Shown in pieces: positions 1 to 7,652 of a stretch of 28,196 nt of DNA. The position numbers and the translations under genes are program-made. Within the stretch, counting starts at the first letter, position 1. Each line of letters starts with the position of its first letter. Below the pieces are notes generated by a model. That model saw only the letters and a program-made list of their open reading frames with translations, was not told the origin of the DNA and did not search any database. Location: contig URDX01000025.1 of assembly GCA_900546695.1 (NCBI GenBank), positions 1-28,196 of the forward strand. The letters are read 5' to 3'. The stretch comes from an uncultured Eubacteriales bacterium (lineage in GTDB: Bacteria; Bacillota; Clostridia; Oscillospirales; CAG-272).

Positions 1-205
1 CTTGCGGAGCAAGATTGCCGTCATTGACGGCAAAGAAAAACTTCATGTTGAATCGTATTACGATTCAACGTCGCCTCCGCTCGCACAAAGAAAAAGTGAC
101 TAAAGCTCTGATTCACCTGAATTCGTAGCGACGGCGGCATTTCTTTTGAAGCTTTCGAACAACGAATTGCGTTGTTCTTTAATTGAAATTCACCGGGCAT
201 CGGCG
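1..205. repeat. Composite intergenic hairpin repeat, copy 1 (cut by window edge)
   Basis: A chain of short perfect hairpins fills the space downstream of recX. CTTGC/GCAAG is at 1-13, TTGCCGTC/GACGGCAA at 15-33, TTGAATCGT/ACGATTCAA at 48-68 and GAACAACG/CGTTGTTC at 157-177. Between them are shared linker words, such as a CACAAAGAAAAA stretch near 85-96 and a CACCTGAATTCGTAG stretch near 114-128. The same linkers and the GAACAACG-type stem recur at 1925-2230 and 5160-5693. No credible reading frame lies here. The left end of the copy is outside the window. Confidence 0.8.
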
Positions 206-229
206 TGTCGGCACCTCTCCGCAATACTT

Positions 230-784
230 CTATTCCTCGTCCTCGCACTCATGCAGAAACCGAACCGCGTCCTTCACCTCGGAGACCGAGTAGCCGTAGC
301 GGACCATGGTGCCCATGATCCTGCGGTCGGGGACGAATTCGCGTTTTTCCTGCGGGGTGCGGAGCTTTGCGGCGCGGCAGAGCAGCGCGGCGCAGTTTGC
401 GGGAAAGTCGATATCAAGCTCATCATAGTCGAGCGCGGCGATATCCTCGCGGCGGAAGCCCTTCTTATACAGCTCGACGACGAGCCTGCGTTTACCGTAC
501 AGCTTGCTGCTCGCCATAACCTGCGCGGTATAGATGAGCTGCGAGCTGTCGTTGATGTAGCCCTTGCCTTTGCAGTACGCGACCGCGACATCGACATCCG
601 ACTGCGAGCAGCCCTTGCGCAGCAGCTTTTCACGCAGCCGCTTTTCGGTATTGCTCGCGTAGACGAGGATGTTCATCGCACTCGCGATGCACTTTTTCTC
701 GGAGGCGGAAAACTCATCGTCCGAGCGCGTTGCGGAGGATCGCTCGTCCGCAGACTCGGGACGTTCGTCAAGCTCGCCTATCAT
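230..784 (-). CDS. recX: RecX regulatory protein
   Basis: RecX binds RecA filaments and modulates recombination and SOS activity. This 184-aa protein has the expected length and the three-helix RecX repeats. The stretch around residues 43-75 (NTEKRLREKLLRKG, then AVAYCKGKGYIND) matches the usual RecX start, and a later unit contains KLYGKRRLVVELYKKGF. Residues 1-30 are acidic and serine-rich and look like a variable extension. The start ATG overlaps the recA stop in an ATGA arrangement, so the two genes are very likely co-transcribed and translationally coupled. Gene order recA-recX and the domain together make the call firm. Downstream there is only the hairpin repeat, which may serve as the end of the transcript. 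Confidence 0.9.
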   Translation of the reverse strand: MIGELDERPESADERSSATRSDDEFSASEKKCIASAMNILVYASNTEKRLREKLLRKGCSQSDVDVAVAYCKGKGYINDSSQLIYTAQVMASSKLYGKRRLVVELYKKGFRREDIAALDYDELDIDFPANCAALLCRAAKLRTPQEKREFVPDRRIMGTMVRYGYSVSEVKDAVRFLHECEDEE

Positions 785-1902
785 TCATCGGAAAGAGGAA
801 TATCAACGTCGAATTCCTCTCCCTCCGAGGTATCGGCATCCTCGAGATCAAGCCCTGTCATGGTGAGGTCGATGTCGTCCTTCTTTCCGCGGATGCGCGC
901 CTCGATCTGCTCCATGTACTCGGGATTTTCCTCGATGAAGCGGCGGGCGTTTTCCTTGCCCTGACCGATGCGGACGCCGTTGAACGAGAACCACGAGCCG
1001 CTTTTTTCGACGATGTCGAGGTCAACTCCGATGTCAAGCAGCTCGCCCGACTTGGAGATACCCTTGCCGTAGAGAACATCGAACTCCGCAATCTTGAAGG
1101 GCGGCGCGACCTTGTTCTTTACGACCTTGCATTTCGCGCGGGTACCGTACTGCTCGGTACCGTTCTTGAGCGCTTCACCCTTGCGTATTTCGATACGCAC
1201 GGAAGCGTAGAACTTGAGCGCACGCCCGCCGGGGGTCGTTTCGGGGTTGCCGTAAACAACGCCGACCTTCTCGCGCAGCTGGTTGATGAAGATGACCATC
1301 GCGTTCGACTTCGATATAGCGCCTGAGAGCTTGCGCAGTGCCTGCGACATCAGACGCGCCTGAAGTCCGACGTGTGACGCGCCCATCTCGCCGTCTATCT
1401 CCTGCTGCGGAACGAGCGCCGCAACCGAGTCGACGACAACGAGGTCTACCGCGCCCGAGCGCACAAGCGCCTCGGTTATCTCGAGCGCCTGCTCACCGCT
1501 GTCGGGCTGCGAAACAAGCAGGTCCTCGATCTTTACGCCGAGATTCTTGGCGTAGATGGGGTCGAGCGCATGCTCCGCGTCGACGAATGCAGCGGTTCCG
1601 CCGTTCTTCTGTATCTCGGCGGCGACATGCAGCGCAAGCGTCGTTTTACCCGAAGATTCGGGACCGTATATCTCGATGATTCTGCCGCGCGGCAGACCGC
1701 CGATTCCGAGCGCAAGGTCGAGAGTGAGCGAGCCTGTCGAGACCGCCGTCACGTTGATAGCGGGGTTCTCGCCGAGCTTGATTATCGAGCCCGCGCCGAA
1801 CTGCTTGGTTATCTGCGATATCGCAGTGTCAAGCGCTTTTTTCTTTTCGTTTGCATCGGTCGGCAGCGCAACCGCTACCGCCTTCTTGGGCTTTGTTGCC
1901 AT
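781..1902 (-). CDS. recA: Recombinase RecA
   Basis: RecA is the ATP-dependent strand-exchange protein of homologous recombination and the co-protease of the SOS response. The 373-aa product is full length. Walker A (GPESSGKTT) is at residues 80-88, the Walker B region reads VDLVVVDSVAALVP, and the L2-loop region includes FINQLREKVGVVYGNPETTPGG. The C-terminal tail is strongly acidic, as expected for RecA. The start is fixed by an excellent AAGGAGG ribosome binding site seven bases before ATG. Upstream the gene is separated from the divergent CDF gene by a hairpin repeat. I found no GAAC-N4-GTTC or similar SOS operator near the start, so LexA control is not evident from this window. recX follows with a 4-base overlap. 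Confidence 0.98.
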   Translation of the reverse strand: MATKPKKAVAVALPTDANEKKKALDTAISQITKQFGAGSIIKLGENPAINVTAVSTGSLTLDLALGIGGLPRGRIIEIYGPESSGKTTLALHVAAEIQKNGGTAAFVDAEHALDPIYAKNLGVKIEDLLVSQPDSGEQALEITEALVRSGAVDLVVVDSVAALVPQQEIDGEMGASHVGLQARLMSQALRKLSGAISKSNAMVIFINQLREKVGVVYGNPETTPGGRALKFYASVRIEIRKGEALKNGTEQYGTRAKCKVVKNKVAPPFKIAEFDVLYGKGISKSGELLDIGVDLDIVEKSGSWFSFNGVRIGQGKENARRFIEENPEYMEQIEARIRGKKDDIDLTMTGLDLEDADTSEGEEFDVDIPLSDE

Positions 1903-1924
1903 ATGCTTTACCTCCTTGGTATGG

Positions 1925-2230
1925 GAACGGGGGACGGGGACGGGATATGCGGGGGACGCTTTCGAGAAAGCGCCCCCACACCCCCCGCAAAGCTTTAAAA
2001 CCGGGACTTTTCTCGCTGCTGCACCGACTAAGGCTCAGACAGTTTAAAAGTTTCGTCGACCTTTTCAAAGGTCGCGGGGCGTGGGGCGGAGCCCCATGTG
2101 CGGCGTTTCTTTTCCTTAGCTTTTGAACAACGCCGCACGTTGTTCGCTGCACAACTCACTCGCACAAAGAAAAAATGACCGAAGTTTTGACTCACCCGAA
2201 TTCGTAGTAACAACAGCATCCCCATTCGTT
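1925..2230. repeat. Composite intergenic hairpin repeat, copy 2
   Basis: This copy fills most of the recA-CDF intergenic space. It begins with GGGGACG-type direct repeats (1925-1950). Hairpins follow at 1951-1977 (GGGGGACGCTTT paired with AAAGCGCCCCC), 2058-2073 (GACCTTT/AAAGGTC), 2082-2096 (TGGGGC/GCCCCA) and 2125-2145 (GAACAACG/CGTTGTTC). It ends with the CACAAAGAAAAA and CACCCGAATTCGTAG words also seen in copy 1. Copy 3 (5160-5693) has the same order of modules in reverse complement, with several stems replaced by different but still self-complementary sequence. The whole recA upstream region beyond about 20 bp from the start is repeat. Confidence 0.8.
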
Positions 2231-2256
2231 AACAACATTGTAAAAGCTCATCCCAC

Positions 2257-2283
2257 AGGCAGACCGACGCATCGGTCTGCCTT
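2257..2283. terminator. Strong hairpin upstream of the CDF gene
   Basis: AGGCAGACCGA pairs perfectly with TCGGTCTGCCT around a CGCA loop, an 11-bp stem. It lies between the end of the hairpin repeat and the CDF gene. Neither side has a good U-tract, so it may be a terminator remnant, a leader structure for the CDF mRNA, or another module of the repeat. Confidence 0.45.
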
Positions 2284-2383
2284 AGATATTTACCCCTGCG
2301 TTCATCGCCGACGCGCCGCCGCATAAAATATAACCGCCCCCAACGCAAAATCTCCCGCCCTGCGGGACAACACGGAGGTCGAA

Positions 2384-3556
2384 ATGACCGATTTCCTCGT
2401 TAAAAAATTCGTCCCGAACTACGCCTCCGTCGACTCTGTCGAGGTCAGAGCCGCGTACGGCAGGCTCTCGGGCATCGTCGGCATTATCTGCAACACGGTA
2501 ATGTTCATATTCAAGCTCGCCGCGGGCTTTCTCTCGGGCTCGGTCTCCATCACCGCCGACGCCTTCAACAACCTCTCCGACGCCTCGTCGAGCATCATCA
2601 GCCTGATAGGCTTTAAGCTCGCGAGCATGCCGCCCGACCGCGAGCATCCGTACGGTCACGGCAGATACGAATACCTCTCGGGGCTTGTCGTATCCGCGCT
2701 CGTTATCGCCATCGGCATCGAGCTGTTCACGACGGGCGTGCGCAAGATAATAACGCCCGAGTCGGTCGAGTTCGGCGCGCTGTCGGCTGCGGTGCTCATC
2801 CTCTCCGCCGCGCTCAAGCTGTGGATGATGCTGTTCAACCGTCGGCTCGGCAAACGCATATCATCGGGTGCGCTGCTTGCCGCCGCCGCAGACAGCCGCA
2901 GCGATGTTATCAGCTCCTGCGCCGTGCTCGTCTCCGCGCTCATCTCCCGCGCCAGCGGCTTTGAGCTCGACGGCTATGCCGCCGTTGCCGTGTCGGTGTT
3001 CATCGTCATAAGCGGCATCGGGCTTGTCCGCGACACCCTCGATCCCATACTCGGCAAAGCGCCGAGCGCCGAGACGGTGCGCGACATCCGCGACCGCATA
3101 CTCGGCTATCCCGGCGTGCTCGGGATACACGACCTCATAGTTCACGATTACGGTCCGGGCAGGACCTTTGCGAGCGTTCACGTTGAAATGTCCGCCGAGA
3201 CCGACCCGCTCGAGAGTCACGACATAATCGACAACATCGAGCGCGATTTCGCCGAGAACCGACATCTGCAGCTCATCGTCCACTACGACCCCATCGTCAC
3301 CAACGACCCCGAGGTCGAGAGCCTGCGCATATACCTGCACGAGCATCTGCACGAGATAAGCGCGGGGCTGACCTTCCATGATCTGCGGCTCGTCCGCGGC
3401 GCGAGCCATTCAAACGTTATTTTCGACTGCATCATGCCGTACGGCACGGACATGAGCGAATCCGAGCTGCGTGAGAGGATATCCGAGCTCGTAAAGCAAA
3501 AAAATCCGAGCTATAACTGCGTCATAACGGTCGACCGCAGCTACTGCTCGGAATGA
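2384..3556 (+). CDS. Cation diffusion facilitator family transporter, probably Mn(II)-type
   Basis: CDF proteins export divalent metal ions in exchange for protons across the cytoplasmic membrane. The 390-aa protein has an N-terminal six-helix membrane domain (about residues 25-215) and a soluble C-terminal domain. The metal-site helices read ADAFNNLSD in helix 2 and AAADSRSD in helix 5, so both carry an Asp pair. In the established CDF grouping a DD-DD site goes with the manganese subgroup, while zinc members usually have His. The HPYGHGRYEYLSG segment after helix 2 is typical of the family. The C-terminal part is longer than in minimal CDFs and His-containing (YLHEHLHE), perhaps a second metal-sensing region. 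GGAGG lies five bases before the ATG. A strong terminator follows at 3579-3624. Substrate is inferred, not shown. Confidence 0.9.
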   Translation: MTDFLVKKFVPNYASVDSVEVRAAYGRLSGIVGIICNTVMFIFKLAAGFLSGSVSITADAFNNLSDASSSIISLIGFKLASMPPDREHPYGHGRYEYLSGLVVSALVIAIGIELFTTGVRKIITPESVEFGALSAAVLILSAALKLWMMLFNRRLGKRISSGALLAAAADSRSDVISSCAVLVSALISRASGFELDGYAAVAVSVFIVISGIGLVRDTLDPILGKAPSAETVRDIRDRILGYPGVLGIHDLIVHDYGPGRTFASVHVEMSAETDPLESHDIIDNIERDFAENRHLQLIVHYDPIVTNDPEVESLRIYLHEHLHEISAGLTFHDLRLVRGASHSNVIFDCIMPYGTDMSESELRERISELVKQKNPSYNCVITVDRSYCSE

Positions 3557-3578
3557 CCGACATCCCGCACCGAAGACG

Positions 3579-3624
3579 AAAAAGCACGCCTCCGCACAGC
3601 ATGCGGGGACGTGCTTTTTGTTTT
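3579..3624 (+). terminator. Rho-independent terminator after the CDF gene
   Basis: AAAAAGCACG pairs with CGTGCTTTTT, with further pairing of CCGCA and TGCGG inside, and the hairpin is followed by GTTTT. It lies 22 bases after the CDF stop. Its symmetric A- and T-runs mean it could also stop transcripts coming from the convergent ECF gene. Confidence 0.85.
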
Positions 3625-3684
3625 CCGACGGGCTCAATATCGACGGATTTAGACTCCGACGGGCTCACTGTGCGAGACAACCGA

Positions 3685-4212
3685 TTAATTTCCCGAAGCA
3701 AGACGCAGATAGAGCTTTCTCAGACCGCACTTCCATGCGAGAACGGTGCCGAGTATCGCGCCGAACACCGCCTGCAGTATCTGGAACGGCAGCTTAATTA
3801 TCGCGTATTCGGGCGTGCTGTAGATAAACGCCCTGCCGAGCGAGTAGCCGACCACCATTATGACCGCGCCGACCGCTACGCCGATTATCGAGCCGAGCTG
3901 CGGCTTGTTCTTTATTATCTTATGCGTGAACAGCGAGATAACGACCGCCTGCAGACCGTGTGTCACAAGCGAGACGAACATCGGCGTCGGGTAGAAGAAG
4001 AAATCGCCGAGGAATGCGCCGACACCGCCGACCATGAACGCCTCGACGGGTCCGAGCAGAATCGATGCGAGGCAGATAACAACATCGTTCAGATACAGGT
4101 GACCGCCGGGAACGGGCACGCCGAACGAACTCATTGCAACATTCATCGCCATCAGCACCGCCGTGACCGTGATGTTAAGCGTTGCTGTTTTCTTGTTTGA
4201 ATATACCGACAT
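3685..4212 (-). CDS. ECF transporter S component (substrate unknown)
   Basis: This 175-aa protein is almost entirely hydrophobic, with about six membrane segments. It fits the substrate-binding S component of energy-coupling factor vitamin importers. The signature segment GGHLYLNDVVICLASILLG followed by a glycine-rich GGVGAFLGDFFF matches the general ECF S family related to RibU-type proteins, where the usual form is HLNLGDA. S components work with shared EcfA/EcfA'/EcfT subunits, which are not in this window, so this would be a stand-alone (group II) S component. The leader carries a nested hairpin (4232-4273) and a plausible promoter, so the gene is probably transcribed on its own rather than with nth. 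The vitamin or precursor cannot be told from sequence; riboflavin, queuosine precursors, folate and others are all possible. Confidence 0.8.
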   Translation of the reverse strand: MSVYSNKKTATLNITVTAVLMAMNVAMSSFGVPVPGGHLYLNDVVICLASILLGPVEAFMVGGVGAFLGDFFFYPTPMFVSLVTHGLQAVVISLFTHKIIKNKPQLGSIIGVAVGAVIMVVGYSLGRAFIYSTPEYAIIKLPFQILQAVFGAILGTVLAWKCGLRKLYLRLASGN

Positions 4213-4231
4213 TATATGGTCCTTTCCTTCA

Positions 4232-4273
4232 TGGGGATGCCGAAAATGTTCGGAACATTTTTATCTATCCCCA
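4232..4273 (-). promoter_or_regulatory. Nested hairpin / 19-bp palindrome in the ECF S leader
   Basis: On the minus strand the leader holds a perfect palindromic element AAAATGTTCCGAACATTTT, enclosed by an outer stem TGGGGAT/ATCCCCA. The structure ends about 19 bases before the start codon, just ahead of the AAGGAAAGG ribosome binding site. It could be a repressor operator or an mRNA structure controlling translation. I could not match it to a known riboswitch class. Confidence 0.5.
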
Positions 4274-4321
4274 CATACTTCGGAACAAGCCCGCGCCGCT
4301 CCGATATTTTTCAGTGGCAAT

Positions 4322-4350
4322 ATCATACCGCAGTATTGGTTATTTATAAA
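4322..4350 (-). promoter_or_regulatory. Candidate SigA promoter for the ECF S gene
   Basis: On the minus strand TTTATA (4350-4345) and TATGAT (4327-4322) are separated by 17 bases in an AT-rich stretch between nth and the ECF gene. The -10 is good and the -35 weak. The leader that would follow contains the nested hairpin at 4232-4273. Confidence 0.4.
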
Positions 4351-4440
4351 TATTCAATTTTAATGTTTTTTATATGACCAGGTGCGTGTTTGCCAGGCAG
4401 GTGACACGTTTGACCGATGAGCTTGTACTTCGGGAACCTC

Positions 4441-5100
4441 TCATTTGCTCCTGCCGTAATGCTCGCAGTATGCCGATATCGGGCAGCGGTGACATTCGGG
4501 CGAGCGGGCGGTGCAGCAATCGCGGCCGAGCAAGACTATGCGGTGGCAGAAGTCCGACTGTTTTTCGGGCGCGATGAGCTCGGACAGCACCTTTTCCGTT
4601 TTGCGCGGGTCCTTGCAGGTCTCGGGGTAGAAGCCGAGCTTTCCCGCGATGCGGATGCAGTGCGTGTCGGCGACGATAGCGGGCAGCCCGAAAACATCGC
4701 CGCGTATCAGGTTTGCGATTTTTCTGCCCACTCCGGGCAGCAGGAGCAGGTCGTCCATGTCGCTCGGCACCTCGCCGCCGAAGCGCTCGATTATCGTGCG
4801 CGATGAGTCGATGAGGTTCTGAGCCTTTGTGCGGAAGAGCCCGCACGGACGAATGATCTCCTCGAGCTCGGCAGGGTCGGCATCAGCCATCGCCGCAGCG
4901 TCGGGGTAGCGCTTGAAGAGCGGCACGGCGACGATGTTCACCCGTTTGTCGGTGCACTGCGCGGACAAACGCCCGAGCACAAGCAGCCGCCACGGGTCGC
5001 CCTTGTAGTTCAGCGCGCACTCCGCCGCGGGAAAGTATTCTTCAAGCGCCGCGACTATCGCAGCCGCACGCGCCCTCTCGGAGCTTTTTGTTTTTTTCAT
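4441..5100 (-). CDS. nth: Endonuclease III (DNA glycosylase/AP lyase)
   Basis: Nth removes oxidised pyrimidines and cleaves the resulting abasic site in base excision repair. The 219-aa product has the helix-hairpin-helix LPGVGRKIAN at residues 121-130, with catalytic Lys127, followed by the VADTH motif with catalytic Asp145. The C-terminal [4Fe-4S] ligands are intact in the classic spacing C196-x6-C203-x2-C206-x5-C212. The LSAQCTDKRVN segment near residue 45 matches the substrate-binding region, with Cys replacing the more usual Ala. The start is supported by GGAG eight bases upstream of ATG. Downstream, on the same strand, is the ECF S gene after a 228-bp gap with its own likely promoter. 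Confidence 0.95.
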   Translation of the reverse strand: MKKTKSSERARAAAIVAALEEYFPAAECALNYKGDPWRLLVLGRLSAQCTDKRVNIVAVPLFKRYPDAAAMADADPAELEEIIRPCGLFRTKAQNLIDSSRTIIERFGGEVPSDMDDLLLLPGVGRKIANLIRGDVFGLPAIVADTHCIRIAGKLGFYPETCKDPRKTEKVLSELIAPEKQSDFCHRIVLLGRDCCTARSPECHRCPISAYCEHYGRSK

Positions 5101-5159
5101 GGTATCATCTCCGTTTGGTTGGGTGAATTTGATGGGAGCTTTCAGAGATTAAGGTCGTA

Positions 5160-5693
5160 GATTTTGCGTTGTTTCGTCATCGTATGTCATCACTGCGAAT
5201 TCAGGCGAATCAGAGCCTCAGCTGCTTTTTCTTTGTGCGAGCAGGTTGCGCAACGAACAATGCAAGCATTGTTCGAAAAGTTAACAAAAAGAAACGCCGT
5301 CACTACGAGTTTAAGAGAATCAAACCTTTAGCCGCTTTTCTTTGACCATACAGTGTGCAGCGAACAACGCGCGGCGTTGTTCAAAAGCTAAGGAAGAAAC
5401 GCCGCACCGCATAAAGGCACCGCCTTTATGCGCCGCCCATTGAAAAGGCGGGCGAAACTTTTCGGCTACTTACTGCCTCAGTCAGCACGTTACGGCGGGC
5501 AAAGCTTTAATCTGCCTACCGCTTTAGTCCGTGCGCATCGGCGAGCAAAACCTTTACCTCGCAATCGTCCCGCTGCTCTGCCCGAGAAAGACTCCCCTAT
5601 TACAAAGTTTTCGCCGGGCCTTTTTCAAAAGGCCGCGTACCCCTCTCCGCGTCCCCTCTCGTACTCCCGCGTACTCCTCGTCCCCTGCGTTCC
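5160..5693. repeat. Composite intergenic hairpin repeat, copy 3 (longest)
   Basis: This copy fills the nth-PBP intergenic space, in reverse complement relative to copies 1 and 2. It has two units of the GAACAA-stem module: GAACAATG/CATTGTTC at 5255-5274 and GAACAACG/CGTTGTTC at 5362-5382. Each is flanked by the TTTCTTTG(T)G linker words. Next comes GCATAAAGGC/GCCTTTATGC (5409-5431), then CCGCCC/GGCGGG (5433-5452), and a GGCCTTTTT/AAAAAGGCC-type hairpin near 5616-5634. It closes with CGTCCCC-type repeats next to the PBP stop codon. The module order matches copy 2. No supported gene lies in this ~590-bp space. Confidence 0.8.
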
Positions 5694-7652
5694 TCACTGT
5701 CCGAGGTAGCTGCTGATTACGGGTTCGGCGGGAGCAGCGGCGTTATAGCCGTCGGTGCCGTTCTCGATAACGCAGACGACCGCTATCTGCGGGTCAACGA
5801 AGGGAGCATAGCAAGCGAAAAGCGCATTTGAATTCTCGGAAGATATCTGTGCGGTACCCGTTTTAGCGGCTATCTCGCAGCCGCAGTCGGCAAAGACGCG
5901 CGCGACGGTGCCCAAGCCTGCGGCATCGTACATACCGCCGCGGACGGCGTCGAGAGTCGCAGCGGAGAGCGGGGTATTCACCGTCAACTCGGGCTGCGAT
6001 TCGACCGTCACCGTACCGTCGGGCGCGACGACGCGGAGCAGCAGATGTGCGCGGTAGCCCTCTCCGCCCTCGGCTATGACCGAGACAAACGCTGCGGTCT
6101 GCAGCGGCGTGAACAGGTTATCCGACTGTCCGATAGCGGCGGCAAGGGTCTCGCCCTCGCCCCAATATTCGCCGCGCTCGCGCCGTTCGGCTCTGCCCGC
6201 AAGCACGGGCTCGCTCTCGCGCAGCTCGATGCCTGCCTTCTGTCCGAATCCGAGCTTAAGAGACCACTCGTTAAGCTTATCAATGCCCGTCTGTCTGCCG
6301 ACCTCAAAGAAGAAATAGTTACACGAATTCATGATAGCCGAGCGCACAGTCTGACTGCCGTGTGTCTCGTGCCGCCGACCCCACAGCCAGCACTCCGGCT
6401 GAAAATCGTCATAATAGGTATAAACGCCCTCGTCGGTCACCGTCGTCTGCGGGGTGATGACCCCCTCCTCGAGCGCCGCAACGGCGGTCGAGAGCTTCAT
6501 TATCGAGCCGGGCGCGTATCTGCCCTCGGTCGCGCGGTTAAAGAGCGGAGCGCCGTCGGCTGACGAAAGCGCATGCCAATCGTTTTTATACTGCTCCTGC
6601 GAATACGTCGGCAGCGATAGACAGACCAGTACCTCACCCGACGCGGGGTCAAGCGCGACCGTCGCCCCGCACTGCGCCCCGACCGCCTCGAGCTGTGCGT
6701 TCAGCGCCTCGAGCGCCGTCCTTTGCAGTCCGATATCAACGGTCAGATAGACATCCGCGCCGCGCGTCGGCTCGGTCAGATACTCGGTAGACGTAACGTT
6801 GCCCGCGCCGTCGTACGTCACGCGCATGCTGCCGTCGGTCCCGTGCAGATACTCCTCAAACGCCGCCTCTGCGCCCGACGTTCCGACTATCGCGTCCATC
6901 GGGTAGCCGAGATCGCTGTAATACTGCAGCGACGCATCGGAGATGCGCCCGACATGACCGAGCAGCTGCGCCGCCGCGCCGTCGTCGTAACAGACCCGCT
7001 CGCTGCGCTTCTCGACCGAAAGTCCCGCGGGGCGGTCGGAGATGACGTATGCTATCATGCTCATCGGCGCGTTCTCGGACAGCACGATTTTCCCGTCCGA
7101 CGTGAGCTTTATTTTGCCGTCGCTCGACTCGGCATCCGTGACGGCGGTCTCCTCCGATGCACCGCCCTCCGATGTGCCGCCGACCGATGCGCCGTCCGCT
7201 TCGGACGTTTCCCCCGCGTCGGTCGCATCGGTCTCAGCCGCACCTATCTCCGCGCCCGCGACCTCGTTTATCGCCGCTTCAAGCGACGCAGCGCCGGCAT
7301 AGTCGCCCGCAATGCCGCACTCTGCGAGCTTATCGAACAGCGCCGCAATCGCATCGCTCTTTCCGACGAACTGTCGCGCGTCGCAGTCGAGCTCATATGT
7401 ATAGTTATTACCGACGAGCAGATTGCCCGCGCGATCGAATATCTGTCCGCGCTGCGCGGGAACGGTCACCGTCACCGTCCGTTCGCCCGCGGCTATCTCG
7501 CCCGGCAGCAGCGGCTCCCACCTGCCTATCTGCGCGATGCGCAGCAGCATAAGCAGAAGCAGAACGGCAAAAACACACCCGGGGGCGATATATCTCATAC
7601 GCCCGACGGCTGTGCCGCGTCCGTTCTGCTCCTCTGTCTCTCTGCGTTTCAT
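5694..7652 (-). CDS. Class B penicillin-binding protein (PBP2/MrdA-like transpeptidase)
   Basis: This is a membrane-anchored D,D-transpeptidase that cross-links peptidoglycan. With the start used here the product has 652 aa: a short basic cytoplasmic tail, one membrane segment (about residues 20-42), a PBP dimer domain beginning with RGQIFDRAGNLLVGN, and the transpeptidase domain. The active-site motifs are all present: SIMK (383-386), SCN (443-445) and KTGT (597-600). I chose the ATG at 7652 because GGGGGGAG lies five bases upstream; a GTG at 7706 would add 18 residues. An acidic Ala/Ser/Thr/Glu/Asp-rich stretch (about residues 135-179 in this numbering) interrupts the non-catalytic domain. 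It is upstream-linked to maf and DUF4321. MrdA is favoured by context, but an FtsI/SpoVD-like role cannot be excluded. Confidence 0.88.
   Translation of the reverse strand: MKRRETEEQNGRGTAVGRMRYIAPGCVFAVLLLLMLLRIAQIGRWEPLLPGEIAAGERTVTVTVPAQRGQIFDRAGNLLVGNNYTYELDCDARQFVGKSDAIAALFDKLAECGIAGDYAGAASLEAAINEVAGAEIGAAETDATDAGETSEADGASVGGTSEGGASEETAVTDAESSDGKIKLTSDGKIVLSENAPMSMIAYVISDRPAGLSVEKRSERVCYDDGAAAQLLGHVGRISDASLQYYSDLGYPMDAIVGTSGAEAAFEEYLHGTDGSMRVTYDGAGNVTSTEYLTEPTRGADVYLTVDIGLQRTALEALNAQLEAVGAQCGATVALDPASGEVLVCLSLPTYSQEQYKNDWHALSSADGAPLFNRATEGRYAPGSIMKLSTAVAALEEGVITPQTTVTDEGVYTYYDDFQPECWLWGRRHETHGSQTVRSAIMNSCNYFFFEVGRQTGIDKLNEWSLKLGFGQKAGIELRESEPVLAGRAERRERGEYWGEGETLAAAIGQSDNLFTPLQTAAFVSVIAEGGEGYRAHLLLRVVAPDGTVTVESQPELTVNTPLSAATLDAVRGGMYDAAGLGTVARVFADCGCEIAAKTGTAQISSENSNALFACYAPFVDPQIAVVCVIENGTDGYNAAAPAEPVISSYLGQ
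7118..7250 (-). repeat. Low-complexity in-frame insert in the PBP gene
   Basis: About 45 codons encode only Ala, Gly, Ser, Thr, Asp, Glu and a few Val residues in an imperfect tandem pattern, with TSEADGAS- and TSEGGASE-like units. It lies in the non-catalytic domain, keeps the reading frame and separates two segments that look like normal PBP sequence. It is probably an expanded, flexible surface loop. Confidence 0.6.

Noticed and set aside
1829..2152. Small minus-strand frame running from inside recA into the repeat
   Set aside because: It reads through the recA start and the hairpin repeat; such repeat-derived frames are often annotated in related genomes but have no ribosome binding site or family match.
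4232..4320. Known riboswitch (TPP, FMN, preQ1, THF) in the ECF S leader
   Set aside because: None of the conserved core sequences of these classes is visible; only a generic nested hairpin is supported.
5428..5716. Two overlapping plus-strand frames (5428-5709 and 5531-5716) between nth and the PBP gene
   Set aside because: They lie wholly in the hairpin repeat, are Arg/Pro/Leu-rich and lack a ribosome binding site.
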